A DNA stretch of 64,000 bases. It comes from Rutpela maculata (lineage: Eukaryota > Arthropoda > Insecta > Coleoptera > Cerambycidae). Shown in pieces: positions 47,242-58,023 of this stretch. Every line of letters begins with the position of its first letter. Position 1 is the stretch's first letter. The position numbers and the translations under genes are program-made. The stretch lies in contig OW386293.2 of assembly GCA_936432065.2 (NCBI GenBank), positions 64,869,965 to 64,933,964 on the forward strand, in the 5' to 3' direction. The notes beneath the pieces were generated by a model. That model had not been told where the DNA came from, did not search any database, and saw only the letters and a list, made by a program, of their open reading frames with translations.

Positions 47242-48284
47242 AGCAGGAGGGGCTGACTTTCATCTATCAAGCCTTTGGTGAGTAGCGCCACCACTTACTC
47301 CAGCTGGGGGTGCAAAATCGAACCGGCAGCCCTAGTGCACCCGGGAGGGGAAACCTCATTCCCCTCTGGTGTCGGTCGTGGGCTTGCTGGGCTAACCACC
47401 CACAAGCCCAAATCTCTGGTTCCAGTTGACCAAAGGCAGGGCCCCCACGATCGACCCCGAGCGGATAGGCGTCATGGGCAAGGTGGTGGAGCCCAACAGG
47501 ACGGACTGCCCGATGACGACAACCGCGACGCATATGGACGCTTTGAGTGGACGGACGAGCTGAGGGATGACCTTCTGCAGTGCTATGAAAGCAGTGAGCC
47601 TGCACAGAGGGGATACATGGCGCGGATGCATGTTCTGTGGTGTGATATACACCCAGAGCATCGCGCTTTCACGAAACAAAATCTTCGTGACTATGTATCT
47701 CACCTCCGAAGCAGAGGCTACATCAGAACCGCTCTGAGACCTGTTGAAGAGGTAGTCGACAGACCGCCCGATCAACCGGTCGAGGAGGTGGTTTTAGATG
47801 TTCCACCCATACCAGAGGGCATCAGAACCAGAAGGGGGCTGCACCATCAAAAGCCCCCTCGGCCACAAGATCTGGTCAGAGTGGACGCAGAACTCAGTGA
47901 AGCTATTCCGGAAGAGGCTGATATCTGGCACATTAATTATGCCGTCTACGACGCCGCGATGCGGCTCTCTCCGGTGGTGAGGCGGGATAATACTACTTCC
48001 CCGCAGGAGAGAGCTGACCGGCGTATAAGAAAGATGGAAGCCAAGATCCGGTCGGCGAGACAATATGCGTCCCGTATTCAGTGTGTGATGGATTACATGG
48101 CGGAGAACAGGCCTTTCACGTCAAAAGTGCGGCGAATCGCCGCCAACTTAAGGCGAGTCCATCACACGCTTAACGTGGCAGTGCTGCTTACCACCAAGCA
48201 ACATTGTCTCGATAGAATACGGATGCTAGTGGCCTTTCAAAAAGTCGCTAGCAAGGCGGGCGAGGGCAGTAGCGGAAAATAACC
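47242..48284 (+). mobile_element. R4/Dong-type element C: 5' UTR and N-terminal ORF
   Basis: Has the family 5' end AGCAGGAGGGGCT and the GC-rich hairpin 5' UTR. The frame is open from 47,275 (a TTG codon, within the UTR) to TAA at 48,282. The conserved protein starts near RFEWTDELRDDLLQCYESSE (about 47,540). A one-base insertion near 48,230 shifts the last codons. The hairpin element starts at 48,285. Its other half is probably 51,667-54,325 (copy X'), because C's last bases and the first bases of X' join to give a normal family sequence. Confidence 0.85.
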
Positions 48285-48670
48285 TTTTTCTGAAATCGAT
48301 CGGCAATGTCTACATTTTCGGCGCGATTTCAGATCGAAAAATGCACAATTTCAGTATTTTAGTCCGTTGCTAAGAAACTATCAGAACACAGATCGGAAAA
48401 GATCCGTTGCCAAGCAACGATCAACAAAACAGTACGGGAATGTTACTTTCCCGGCCTAGGCCGGGAAAGTAACATTCCCGTACGACTTTTTATGTATATT
48501 TTAGACAGTAAATAAATACACGCAGACAAACCAACTCACATTAAAATTGCATAAATTAGTAAGCAGTTAGATTGTAATGAAGAAATATTATGCATTAATA
48601 CAAATTTCTTAATTTATAATAATGTTGATTGAGATTTCAGAAAAAATAGTATGTGTACTTCGGTGTGAAA
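48285..48670 (+). mobile_element. Composite hairpin element, copy in R4 element C
   Basis: Same family as 4,739-5,180, in reverse orientation. It keeps the TTTTTCTGAAATCGATCGG end, the central palindrome and the internal GAGATTTCAGAAAAAATAGTATG junction, but stops in the GTGTGAAA arm. Dong-type DNA on the opposite strand follows directly, sharing TGAAA at the junction (48,666-48,670). Confidence 0.85.
48432..48483. repeat. 52-bp perfect palindrome
   Basis: The first half starts GTACGGGAATGTTACTTTCC and the second half is its exact reverse complement, centre CCTAGG, no spacer. It can extrude a cruciform. One arm plus five bases is present at 54,622-54,652. Confidence 0.97.
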
Positions 48671-50539
48671 TACTCCCCTTCTGAACAATACCGGCTCTGT
48701 CTGGACTCTGCTATTACCCGATGTTATGGTAAAGCGAGTCCTCCAGAGCGGCATGAGTTCTTCGATACATCTCACTACGGGACCGGGCACCGCAAGACAT
48801 CTGAGCAAGTGGACAATAAGCTCATGGGATGTCATATCAATTGCCTTGCGGTAGTCGATCCAGGCCATAGAGAGGTTACGCTTATACTGCACGGAGTCCT
48901 GCGTGATACATCTGTCGATCAGCAGGTTCTCCTTGCAGCCAGCGACACCTCTCTTTGACCCTCGTTGCTCATATATCCGTTCGTAAACCCATTCAACTGC
49001 TTGGAGCACCCGCATGTACAAGATGCGTGTAAACAACTTGTAGCATGCGTTTAAGCAAGTTATCGGCCGGTAATTTTTTGGGTTAGACAAATCTCCGTTC
49101 TTCGGGATCAGCACTGTCCGCCCCTCGACAACCCAAGAAGGAATTTGCTGCTCCCCATTTAGCCATGAATTAAAAAGTCTGGCCAAATGGTGGTGGGTAC
49201 TGGAAAACTTTTTCCACCAAAAGTTATTTATCCCATCGGGACCTGGAGCAGCAAAGTTCTTAGAGCCCTCAAGAGCTCTTTGAACCTCTTCTGGGGTTAT
49301 TGGTTGGCACACCTCGTTTGGTTGTTGAAACCTTTGGCAAAAGGCTTCAAAGTGTGCCAGGGCTAGAGTGTCTCTGTTGAGTGGGAGCTTCTGTCCGTAG
49401 AGCGTTTTCCAGAAGTTTTCCACCTGATCTACAGTCGGCGGATTCTCTACAACACGCTGAGGCGGTTCGAAAAGGCGCGAGGGCTTTTTGCGGAATAAAT
49501 TGTTTTCCGCCAGCCCCATCGCCCGCCTCACTAGTGACTTTCTACAAGTCACCAGCATCCGTATCCGATCAAGGCAGTGCTATTTGGTGGTTCGCAGCAC
49601 TGCCCCATTCAGTGTGTGATGGACGCGTCTTAAATTGGCGGCTATGCGCCTAACTTTAGGCGTGAATGTCTTATTGGCCGCCATATAGTCCATCACACAT
49701 TGGATACGGGATGCATGTTGCCTCGCCGACCGGATCTTGGCTTCCATCTTATGTATACGCCGCTCCGCTCTCTCCTGTGGGGAGGCAGTGTTCCGCCTCT
49801 CCCCCGGGGTTAAGCGTTGTACAGCAGCGTATACGGCGCAGTTTATGCGCCAGATGTCAGCCCCTTCTGGTATCGCTTCACGAAGTTCAGCATCCACTCT
49901 GGCTAGGTCTTTTGATCTGGGGGGTCTGATGTAGTGTAACCCCCTTCTTGTGCTGAGGCCCTCTGGTGTTGGTGGAACGTCTAGAACTGCCTCCTCAACC
50001 AGTCCATTCAGCGGATCTTCAACCGCCTCATTTACCGGCTGATGAACAGCTCTCACGTAGCCCCTGCTACGAAGGTGGGATACATAACCACGCAGATTTT
50101 GCGGCGTGAAGGCGCTGTGCTCCGGGTGTCTTTCACACCACAGAGCATGCATTCGCGCCATGTACCCCCTTCGTGCGGGCTCACTGCTTTCGTAGCACAG
50201 CAGAAGATCATTCCTCAGCTCATCTGTCCACTCAAAGCGTCCATGTGTCTCGCGGTCGTCATTGTCAGGCAATCCGTCCGGTTGGGCACCACCACCTTGC
50301 CTGTGACCCCCATCCGGATAGGGTCAATTGTGGGGGCCCTGTCTTCTGTTGCCTGGAACCAGAAGATTTCAGCTTGTTAGGTGGTTAGCCTAACAAGCCC
50401 ACGGCCGACACCAGAGGGGAAGTCTCTTTCCCCTCCCGGGTGCGCTAGCACTGTCGGTCAGGATTTTGCACCCGTGGCTGGAGTAAGTGGTGTCGCTACT
50501 CACCAAAGGCTAGTTGGATGTAAGGGAGCCCCTCCTGCT
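48666..50539 (-). pseudogene. R4/Dong-type element Z', 5' UTR to mid RT, with a nonsense codon
   Basis: Mirror of copy Z. The 5' end is AGCAGGAGGGGCT at 50,539 (minus strand). The frame runs from 50,272 (TTG at the family start position) and has a stop near 49,577, where copy Z has CAG (Gln) and this copy has TAG. It then reads on (KKPSRLFEPPQRVVENPPTV, APGPDGINNFWW, NYRPITCLNACYKLF, LSMAWIDYRKAIDM) and is cut after RRGVF by the hairpin element. It also has Ile for Phe next to the first catalytic Asp block (KAID for KAFD). Confidence 0.9.
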
Positions 50540-50569
50540 TATTTATTATTACATATATATATATTATTT

Positions 50570-51666
50570 TTTTTTTATGTTTTGTTAAAAACCAGTCACC
50601 CTTCTTCTCTGTGGCTCCGACCCTCACAGAGGGGAGCTGGTAGTACCGGCAGCCACTCCCCACACCCGTGGGGTAAGTGACTACTGGGTCCGGGAATCGT
50701 GTGCCCTGAGCAGACGTAATGAACCAAGAATGACGGCCTTCTGCATTCTGCCGGCTAAGACCTCTGCCGAATTTCGGCATGCCGGTATGATCTTAAGTTC
50801 CGAAAGCAGCGTGTGTCTCGTTCCACCGAGGGCTCCTATAATCAGTACCACTATCTTAACAGTATGGTCTGGATACAGTCTGCGGAGTTCGAAGAGCAAA
50901 TCTCGATATTTTGTTCGTTTTTCCTCCTCCTTCAAGACAATGTTCTTCTCCGCGGGAGCCGAGAACTCCACGACAAACATTGTCTTGAGTTGATGGTCGA
51001 GGAGGACTACGTCAGGCTTGTTGGCTTGTATTTGCCTGACGGTGGGAAAAGAGTAGTTCCAATAAATTAGACACTTCTCATTTCCCACAACGGACTCAAT
51101 ATCCCCCGGAGCGTAAGGCAGCACTGGTGTCTCGTCTATCCCATACGAGTGCCTTAGGTGATAATAAAGCACTCGTAATGCTCCATCGTGCCTCTGGATA
51201 TAGGCCGAGACTGCATATGTCGAACAAGCCGACAACAGGTGCATTAAAGTCTCTGGCGCCCTGCGGCAGGCCCTGCAGCTGACATCAGGGACCTCTATAC
51301 CCATGACATGACTACGATAGACGAGGGTATTAAATACACCATCCTGGCAAGCCATTATGAATCCCTCGGTCTCAGACTTCAGCCCGGCTGACCTTAAGAA
51401 GGCAAAGGTCGGCCTTTCGGATAAGCCAAGGTTCTCTATATTTTTATAGAAAACTCCATGCATTGGCTTATCCGTGTGAAGCTGCAGAAAGATGGTGTGT
51501 TCTGCAGCTTTAATTTGGGCTTTTCGTCGAGCAGGTTCCAACTCGGTGACAGAGTCGGGATTTACCCGCTCAACGTCGAAGGAGAGACCAAGTTCATCGG
51601 CTGCTCTTTGTGCTGCCTTAAACAAAAAGGCTCCTATTCCTGCACTTTCATGGTCCCGGACCATGA
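50570..51666 (-). mobile_element. R4/Dong-type fragment Y', 5'-truncated
   Basis: Starts at an A-tail junction with X' (T run at 51,667-51,684 on the plus strand) and ends in an A-rich tail followed by an AT/AAT tract (50,540-50,575), beyond which Z' begins. Mirror of 56,626-57,727. Confidence 0.88.
50681..51664 (-). CDS. R4-type zinc finger and restriction-like endonuclease (Y')
   Basis: An open 327-codon frame without a native start. Order: VRDHESAGIGAFLFKAAQ, FYKNIENLGLSERPTFAFLR, the CCHC finger CRACRRAPETLMHLLSAC and the nuclease core KPDVVLLDHQLKTMFVVE with KRTKYRDL, ending LRLLRAHDSRTQ. The catalytic Glu is intact here but is Val in the mirror copy at 56,626-57,611. It lacks RT, so it can only be a remnant. 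Confidence 0.88.
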   Translation of the reverse strand: MVRDHESAGIGAFLFKAAQRAADELGLSFDVERVNPDSVTELEPARRKAQIKAAEHTIFLQLHTDKPMHGVFYKNIENLGLSERPTFAFLRSAGLKSETEGFIMACQDGVFNTLVYRSHVMGIEVPDVSCRACRRAPETLMHLLSACSTYAVSAYIQRHDGALRVLYYHLRHSYGIDETPVLPYAPGDIESVVGNEKCLIYWNYSFPTVRQIQANKPDVVLLDHQLKTMFVVEFSAPAEKNIVLKEEEKRTKYRDLLFELRRLYPDHTVKIVVLIIGALGGTRHTLLSELKIIPACRNSAEVLAGRMQKAVILGSLRLLRAHDSRTQ

Positions 51667-54325
51667 TTTTTTTTTTTTTTTTTTGTGAAGCCAGTCGCCC
51701 TTCTCTCTGTCTCCGATGCCAGAGAGGGTACGCTGGTAATACCAGAGACCACTCCCTTCGCCGTAGGGTCAGTGGTCACTGGGTCCACGAATCGTGTGCT
51801 CTGAGCAGGCGTAACGAGCCAAGGATAACGGCCTTCTGCATTCTTCCGGCTAAGATTTCTGCCGAGTATCGGCATGCCGGTATCGTCTTCAATTCCGAAA
51901 GCAGTGTGCGCCTCACCCCACCTACGCATCCTATGATAAGAACCACTAGTTTAACAGTGTGGTCTGGATAGAGTCTACGGAGTTCGAAGAGAAGATCTCG
52001 ATATTTAGTCCGTTTTTCCTCCTTTTTCAGAACAATGTTTGTTTCCCCTGGGGCGGAGAATTCAATGACAAACATTGTCCTAAGTTGGTGGTCGAGGAGG
52101 ACTAAATCAGGTTTATTGGCCTGTATTTGCCTGAGGGTGGGAAACGAGTAGTTCCAATAAATTAGGCACCGCTCATTCCCCACTACGGACTCAATATCTC
52201 CGGAGCGTAAGGCAGCACTGGTGTCTCGTCTATCCCATACGTATGCCGCAGATGATAGTACAGCACACGTAATGCTCCATCATGTCTGTGGATATAGACC
52301 GAGACAGCGTATGTCGGACAAGCCGACAACAGGTGCATAAGTGTCTCCGGCGCCCTTCGGCAGGCCCTACAGTTTACATCAGGGACCTCTATACCCAGCA
52401 CATGACTTCGATAGACGAGTGTGTTAAAGACACCATCCTGGCAAGCCATAATGAACCCTTCGGTCTCAGACTTCAGCCCAGCTGACCTTAGGAAAGCAAA
52501 GGTCAGCTTCTCAGATAAGCCCCTGTCTTCGATGTTCTTGTAGAAGACTCCATGCAAGGGCTTATCTTTATGCAGGTGCAAAAATTTACGTTGCTCTGCG
52601 GCTTTTGTATGGGTTTTTAGCTGAGCGGGTTCCAGCTTGGTGACAGAACTCGGGTTTACCCGCCCAGTGTCGAAGTCGAGACCAAGTTCATGGGCTGCTC
52701 GTTGTGCTGCCTTGAATAAGAACGCTCCTGTCCCTGCGTTTTCATGGTCACGAACCATGCAGAGAAGGGGATCCGAACTCTTGATGATCTTGCAAGCTCC
52801 ATCCAGAGCCGACCTGCTATGTAGATACTCCAAACTCAAGAGTCCACGGCCTCCCTGCTGTCGTGAGAGATAAAACCGCGGAACGGACGATTTTGGATGC
52901 AAACTTCTGTTGAGATGCATCATCTTTCGGGTTCCTACATCGAGTTGGCGCAACTCGCCTTGTGTCCATTTCACTACCCCAAAGGAGTGTAGAAGGATCG
53001 GAACGGCAAGCATGTTAGTTGCAGACACCTTATTCTTCCCCGACAGTTCTGAAGACCAAATCTGCCGGAGGAGGTGCTGGTACTTGCCGCGGAGAGCGTT
53101 TTTAACTGTTGACAATTCTTGGGTGGAGCGTTGCTCAACACCCAAGTATTTATACGTCTCTCCGGCATCTAGGTGGTGCAAGATGCTTCCATCTACAAGC
53201 TGCGCGTCCTCTCCGTCGTCACCGCATCGTCCCCTCTTGAGGTGAACCAGTGCACATTTGTCCAAGCCGAACTCCATACGGACAGCCTGAGTGTACTCAT
53301 GTACCACCCTGAGAGATTGGCGTAAATCTCTCTCGCTGGAGGCATAAAGTTTAAGGTCATCCATGTAAAACAGATGGGTGACCTTATGCCTCCTATCTCC
53401 GGGGGTACCGCAATTGTAACCACGGGTTCTGCGAAGTTCAACGGATAACGGCAGTAGCGAGATGCAAAATAGAAGGGGGCTGAGAGAGTCTCCCTGAAAC
53501 ACACCCCTCTTAAACATAACCGGCTCTGTTTGGACTCTAACATTACCAGATTTTATAGTAAAGCGAGTCCTCCAGAGCGGCATGAGTTGTTCTATGCATC
53601 TCACTACGGGACCGGGCACCGCAAGACATTGGAGCAAGTGAACAATTAGCTCATGAGATGTCATATCAAATGCCTTGCGGTAATCGATCCAGGCCATAGA
53701 AAGATTCCGCTTATACTGCACGGAGTCCTGCGTAACACATCTGTCAATAAGCAGGTTCTCCTTGCAGCCAGCGACACCCTTCTTAGACCCACGTTGCTCG
53801 TATATCCGTTCGTAAACCGGGCCGCTTGCTTGAAGTACCCGCATGTACAAGATACGTGTGAATATCTTGTAACATGCGTTTAAACAGGTTATCGGTCTGT
53901 AGTTCGCTGGATCTGCCAGATCTCCATTCTTAGGGAGTAGCACGGTTCGCCCCTCGATAATCCAGGAAGGGATTTGCTGCTCTCCATTTAGACACGAGGT
54001 GAAGATTCTGGCTAAATGGCGGTGGGTGCTCGGAAGTTTTTTCCACCAAAAGGTGTTAATCCCATCGGGTCCAGGAGCAGCAAAGTTCTTGGAGCCTTCA
54101 AGGGCTCTTCGAACCTCTTCCATCGTTATCGGCTGGCACACTGCTTGAGGCTGCTGGAGCCCTTGGCAAAAAGCTTCAAAGTGTGCCAGGGCTGGAGTAT
54201 CTCGGTTTAATGGACGCTTTTGTTCGTAAAGCGTCTTCCAGAAGTCTTCCACCTGATCTACAGTCGGCGGATTCTCAACAATACGCTCAGGCGGTTGGAA
54301 CAGGCGAGATGGCTTCTTGCGGAAA
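51667..54325 (-). pseudogene. R4/Dong-type element X': RT, zinc finger and endonuclease
   Basis: Reads from KKPSRLFQPPERIVENPPTV at 54,320 through APGPDGINTFWWKK, NYRPITCLNACYKIF, LSMAWIDYRKAFDM (first Asp), GVFQGDSLSPLLFCISLLP, catalytic FYMDDLKLYA, KYLGVEQRST, the CCHC finger CRACRRAPETLMHLLSAC, to a frameshift near 52,195. The nuclease core (KPDLVLLDHQLRTMFVIE) is in the next frame (52,183-51,776). The apparent N-terminus of the open frame (54,483-54,326) is translated hairpin element and not R4 protein. X' was most likely once continuous with element C. 3' UTR 51,685-51,775, A tail 51,667-51,684. Confidence 0.92.
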
Positions 54326-54652
54326 TAGTATATTGTGTATTTAGGTGTGAAAGCAGCACATTCCCGGACGACGATGCAAATTGTTGGCCGAGGCGCTAGC
54401 CGAGGCCAACAAGCATCGAAGTCCGGAAATGTGCTTTCACACCGAAGTACACATACTATTTTTTCTGAAATCTCAATCAACATTATTATAAATTAAGAAA
54501 TTTGTATTAATGCATAATATTTCTTCATTACAATCTAACTGCTTACTAATTTATGCAATTTTAATGTGAGTTGGTTTGTCTGCGTGTATTTATTTACTGT
54601 CTAAAATATACATAAAAAGTCGTACGGGAATGTTACTTTCCCGGCCTAGGCC
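54326..54652 (-). mobile_element. Composite hairpin element, copy cut at the palindrome
   Basis: Contains the full foldback part (54,326-54,458; TTGTTGGCC/GGCCAACAA inner stem and long GTGTGAAAGC arms) and the second part up to the palindrome (54,622-54,652), which is cut five bases past its centre. R4 RT sequence of the right arm begins immediately. Its sequence is a near-perfect mirror of 48,453-48,670. Confidence 0.88.
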
Positions 54653-56508
54653 AATGTCTTGCGGTGCCCGGTCCCGTAGTGAGATGCATAGAACAACTCA
54701 TGCCGCTCTGGAGGACTCGCTTTACTATAACATCTGGTAATGTTAGAGTCCAAACAGAGCCGGTTATGTTTAAGAGGGGTGTGTTTCAGGGAGACTCTCT
54801 CAGCCCCCTTCTATTTTGCATCTCGCTACTGCCGTTATCCGTTGGACGTCGCAGAACCCGTGGTTACAATTGCGGTACCCCCGGAGATAGGAGGCATAAG
54901 GTCACCCATCTGTTTTACATGGATGACCTTAAACTTTATGCCTCCAGCGAGAGAGATTTACGCCAATCTCTCAGGGTGGTACATGAGTACACTCAGGCTG
55001 TCCGTATGGAGTTCGGCTTGGACAAATGTGCACTGGTTCACCTCAAGAGAGGACGATGTGGTGACGACGGAGAGGACGCGCAGCTTGTAGATGGAAGCAT
55101 CTTGCACCACCTAGATGCCGGAGAGACGTATAAATACTTGGGTGTTGAGCAACGCTCCACCCAAGAATTGTCAACAGTTAAAAACGCTCTCCGCGGCAAG
55201 TACCAGCACCTCCTCCGGCAGATTTGGTCTTCTGAACTGTCGGGGAAGAATAAGGTGTCTGCAACTAACATGCTTGCCGTTCCGATCCTTCTACACTCCT
55301 TTGGGGTAGTGAAATGGACACAAGGCGAATTGCGCCAACTCGATGTAGGAACCCGAAAGATGATGCATCTCAACAGAAGTTTGCATCCAAAATCGTCCGT
55401 TCCGCGGTTTTATCTCTCACGACAGCAGGGAGGCCGTGGACTCTTGAGTTTGGAGTATCTACATAGCAGGTCGGCTCTGGATGGAGCTTGCAAGATCATC
55501 AAGAGTTCGGATCCCCTTCTCTGCATGGTTCGCGACCATGAAAACGCAGGGACAGGAGCGTTCTTATTCAAGGCAGCACAACGAGCAGCCCATGAACTTG
55601 GTCTCGACTTCGACACTGGGCGGGTAAACCCGAGTTCTGTCACCAAGCTGGAACCCGCTCAGCTAAAAACCCATACAAAAGCAGCAGAGCAACGTAAATT
55701 TCTGCACCTGCATAAAGATAAGCCCTTGCATGGAGTCTTCTACAAGAACATCGAAGACAGGGGCTTATCTGAGAAGCTGACCTTTGCTTTCCTAAGGTCA
55801 GCTGGGCTGAAGTCTGAGACCGAAGGGTTCATTATGGCTTGCCAGGATGGTGTCTTTAACACACTCGTCTATCGAAGTCATGTCCTGGGTATAGAGGTCT
55901 CTGATGTAAACTGTAGGGCCTGCCGAAGGGCGCCGGAGACACTTATGCACCTGTTGTCGGCTTGTCCGACATACGCTGTCTCGGTCTATATCCACAGACA
56001 TGATGGAGCATTACGTGTGCTGTACTATCATCTGCGGCATACGTATGGGATAGACGAGACACCAGTGATGCCTTACGCTCCGGGGGATATTGAGTCCGTA
56101 GTGGGGAATGAGCGGTGCCTAATTTATTGGAACTACTCGTTTCCCACCCTCAGGCAAATACAGGCCAATAAACCTGATTTAGTCCTCCTCGACCACCAAC
56201 TTAGGACAATGTTTGTCATTGAATTCTCCGCCCCAGGGGAAACAAACATTGTTCTGAAAAAGGAGGAAAAACGGACTAAATATCGAGATCTTCTCTTCGA
56301 ACTCCGTAGACTCTATCCGGACCACACTGTTAAACTAGTGGTTCTTATCATAGGATGCGTAGGTGGGGTGAGGCGCACACTACTTTCGGAATTGATGACG
56401 ATACCGGCATGCCGATACTCGGCAGAAATCTTAGCCGGAAGAATGCAGAAGGCCGTTATCCTTGGCTCGTTACGCCTGCTCAGAGCACACGATTCGTGGA
56501 CCCAGTGA
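54651..56508 (+). CDS. R4-type ORF, RT palm to endonuclease (copy X), 5' part missing
   Basis: Open over ~614 codons from the duplication edge (LAVPGPVVRC) to TAG/TGA-terminated LRLLRAHDSWTQ at 56,508. It has GVFQGDSLSPLLFCISLLP, catalytic FYMDDLKLYA, KYLGVEQRST, CRACRRAPETLMHLLSAC and KPDLVLLDHQLRTMFVIE with KRTKYRDL. It is unbroken where the mirror copy X' has a frameshift. It lacks the N-terminal domain and RT motifs before the B box, so it is not a working element. 3' UTR 56,509-56,599 and a 26-A tail follow. Confidence 0.9.
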
Positions 56509-56625
56509 CCACTGACCCTACGGCGAAGGGAGTGGTCTCTGGTATTACCAGCGTACCCTCTCTGGCATCGGAGACAGAGAGAAGGGCGACTGGCTTCACA
56601 AAAAAAAAAAAAAAAAAAAAAAAAA

Positions 56626-57611
56626 TCATGGTCCGGGACCATGAAAGTGCAGGAATAGGAGCCTTTTTGTTTAAGGCAGCACAAAGAGCAGCCGATGAAC
56701 TTGGTCTCTCCTTCGACGTTGAGCAGGTAAATCCCGACTCTGTCACCGAGTTGGAACCTGCTCGACGAAAAGCCCAAATTAAAGCTGCAGAACACACCAT
56801 CTTTCTGCAGCTTCACACGGATAAGCCAATGCAAGGAGTTTTCTATAAAAATATAGAGAACCTTGGCTTATCCGAAAGGCCGACCTTTGCCTTCTTAAGG
56901 TCAGCCGGGCTGAAGTCTGAGACCGAGGGATTCATAATGGCTTGCCAGGATGGTGTATTTAATACCCTCGTCTATCGTAGTCATGTCATGGGTATAGAGG
57001 TCCCTGATGTCAGCTGCAGGGCCTGCCGCAGGGCGCCAGAGACTTTAATGCACCTGTTGTCGGCTTGTTCGACATATGCAGTCTCGGCCTATATCCAGAG
57101 GCACGATGGAGCATTACGAGTGCTTTATTATCACCTAAGGCACTCGTATGGGATAGACGAGACACCAGTGCTGCCTTACGCTCCGGGGGATATTGAGTCC
57201 GTTGTGGGAAATGAGAAGTGTCTAATTTATTGGAACTACTCTTTTCCCACCGTCAGGCAAATACAAGCCAACAAGCCTGACGTAGTCCTCCTCGACCATC
57301 AACTCAAGACAATGTTTGTCGTGGTGTTCTCGGCTCCCGCGGAGAAGAACATTGTCTTGAAGGAGGAGGAAAAACGAACAAAATATCGAGATTTGCTCTT
57401 CGAACTCCGCAGACTGTATCCAGACCATACTGTTAAGATAGTGGTACTGATTATAGGAGCCCTCGGTGGAACGAGACACACGCTGCTTTCGGAACTTAAG
57501 ATCATACCGGCATGCCGAAATTCGGCAGAGGTCTTAGCCGGCAGAATGCAGAAGGCCGTCATTCTTGGTTCATTACGTCTGCTCAGGGCACACGATTCCC
57601 GGACCCAGTAG
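56626..57611 (+). pseudogene. R4-type zinc finger and endonuclease (Y) with the catalytic Glu replaced
   Basis: A frame open upstream through the poly-A (reads as poly-Lys) into the 3' UTR of X, so the visible long frame is a chimera; the real fragment begins at 56,626. It has the finger CRACRRAPETLMHLLSAC and KPDVVLLDHQLKTMFVVV, where the last residue should be Glu. GAG in the mirror copy is GTG here (near 57,327). Another difference is PMQGVF in place of PMHGVF. The change would abolish metal-dependent cleavage. Confidence 0.88.
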
Positions 57612-57727
57612 TCACTTACCCCACGGGTGTGGGGAGTGGCTGCCGGTACTACCAGCTCCCCTCTGTGAGGGTCGGAGCCACAGAGAAGAAGGGTGACTGG
57701 TTTTTAACAAAACATTAAAAAAAAATA
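56626..57727 (+). mobile_element. R4/Dong-type fragment Y, 5'-truncated
   Basis: Begins right after the A tail of X and ends in an A-rich tail, then an AT/AAT tract (57,728-57,756) and the 5' end of Z. Mirror of 50,570-51,666. Confidence 0.88.
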
Positions 57728-57756
57728 ATATATATATATATATGTAATAATAAATA

Positions 57757-58023
57757 AGCAGGAGGGGCTCCCTTACATCCAACTAGCCTTTGGTGAGTAG
57801 CGACACCACTTACTCCAGCCACGGGTGCAAAATCCTGACCGACAGTGCTAGCGCACCCGGGAGGGGAAAGAGACTTCCCCTCTGGTGTCGGCCGTGGGCT
57901 TGTTAGGCTAACCACCTAACAAGCTGAAATCTTCTGGTTCCAGGCAACAGAAGACAGGGCCCCCACAATCGACCCCATCCGGATGGGGGTCACAGGCAAG
58001 GTGGTGGTGCCCAACCGGACGGA
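57757..58023 (+). promoter_or_regulatory. Structured 5' UTR of R4 element Z
   Basis: Predicted stems by eye: 57,763-57,769 with 57,785-57,791; 57,795-57,800 with 57,810-57,815; 57,822-57,828 with 57,853-57,859; 57,861-57,868 with 57,875-57,882; 57,898-57,907 with 57,915-57,924. The same stems form in elements C (47,242 on) and W (61,344 on). Several differences between copies keep pairing. A role as a self-cleaving ribozyme, packaging signal or translation element is inference. Confidence 0.5.

Larger units (their letters stand above)
48666..53632 (-). repeat. Left arm of a ~5-kb inverted duplication
   Basis: Reverse complement of 54,651-59,630 with scattered differences (an estimated 99% or more identity by eye). 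In minus-strand order it holds the RT-to-end part of R4 copy X', all of fragment Y', and the 5' part of Z'. The outer end joins the hairpin element at 48,670. The inner end continues into the rest of X'. Confidence 0.93.

Noticed and set aside
54326..54483. N-terminal extension of a 766-codon R4 frame beginning MLIEISEKIVCVL
   Set aside because: These codons are the inserted hairpin element fused by chance to the R4 frame; related copies have a different N-terminus.
56355..56625. A poly-lysine linker joining two R4 proteins
   Set aside because: It is the 3' UTR and A tail of copy X read in frame into copy Y; the mirror copy has a shorter tail and no such fusion.
57757..58023. A firm call of an HDV-like ribozyme at the R4 5' end
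   Set aside because: I can draw simple hairpins but not the required nested double pseudoknot, so it stays a hypothesis.
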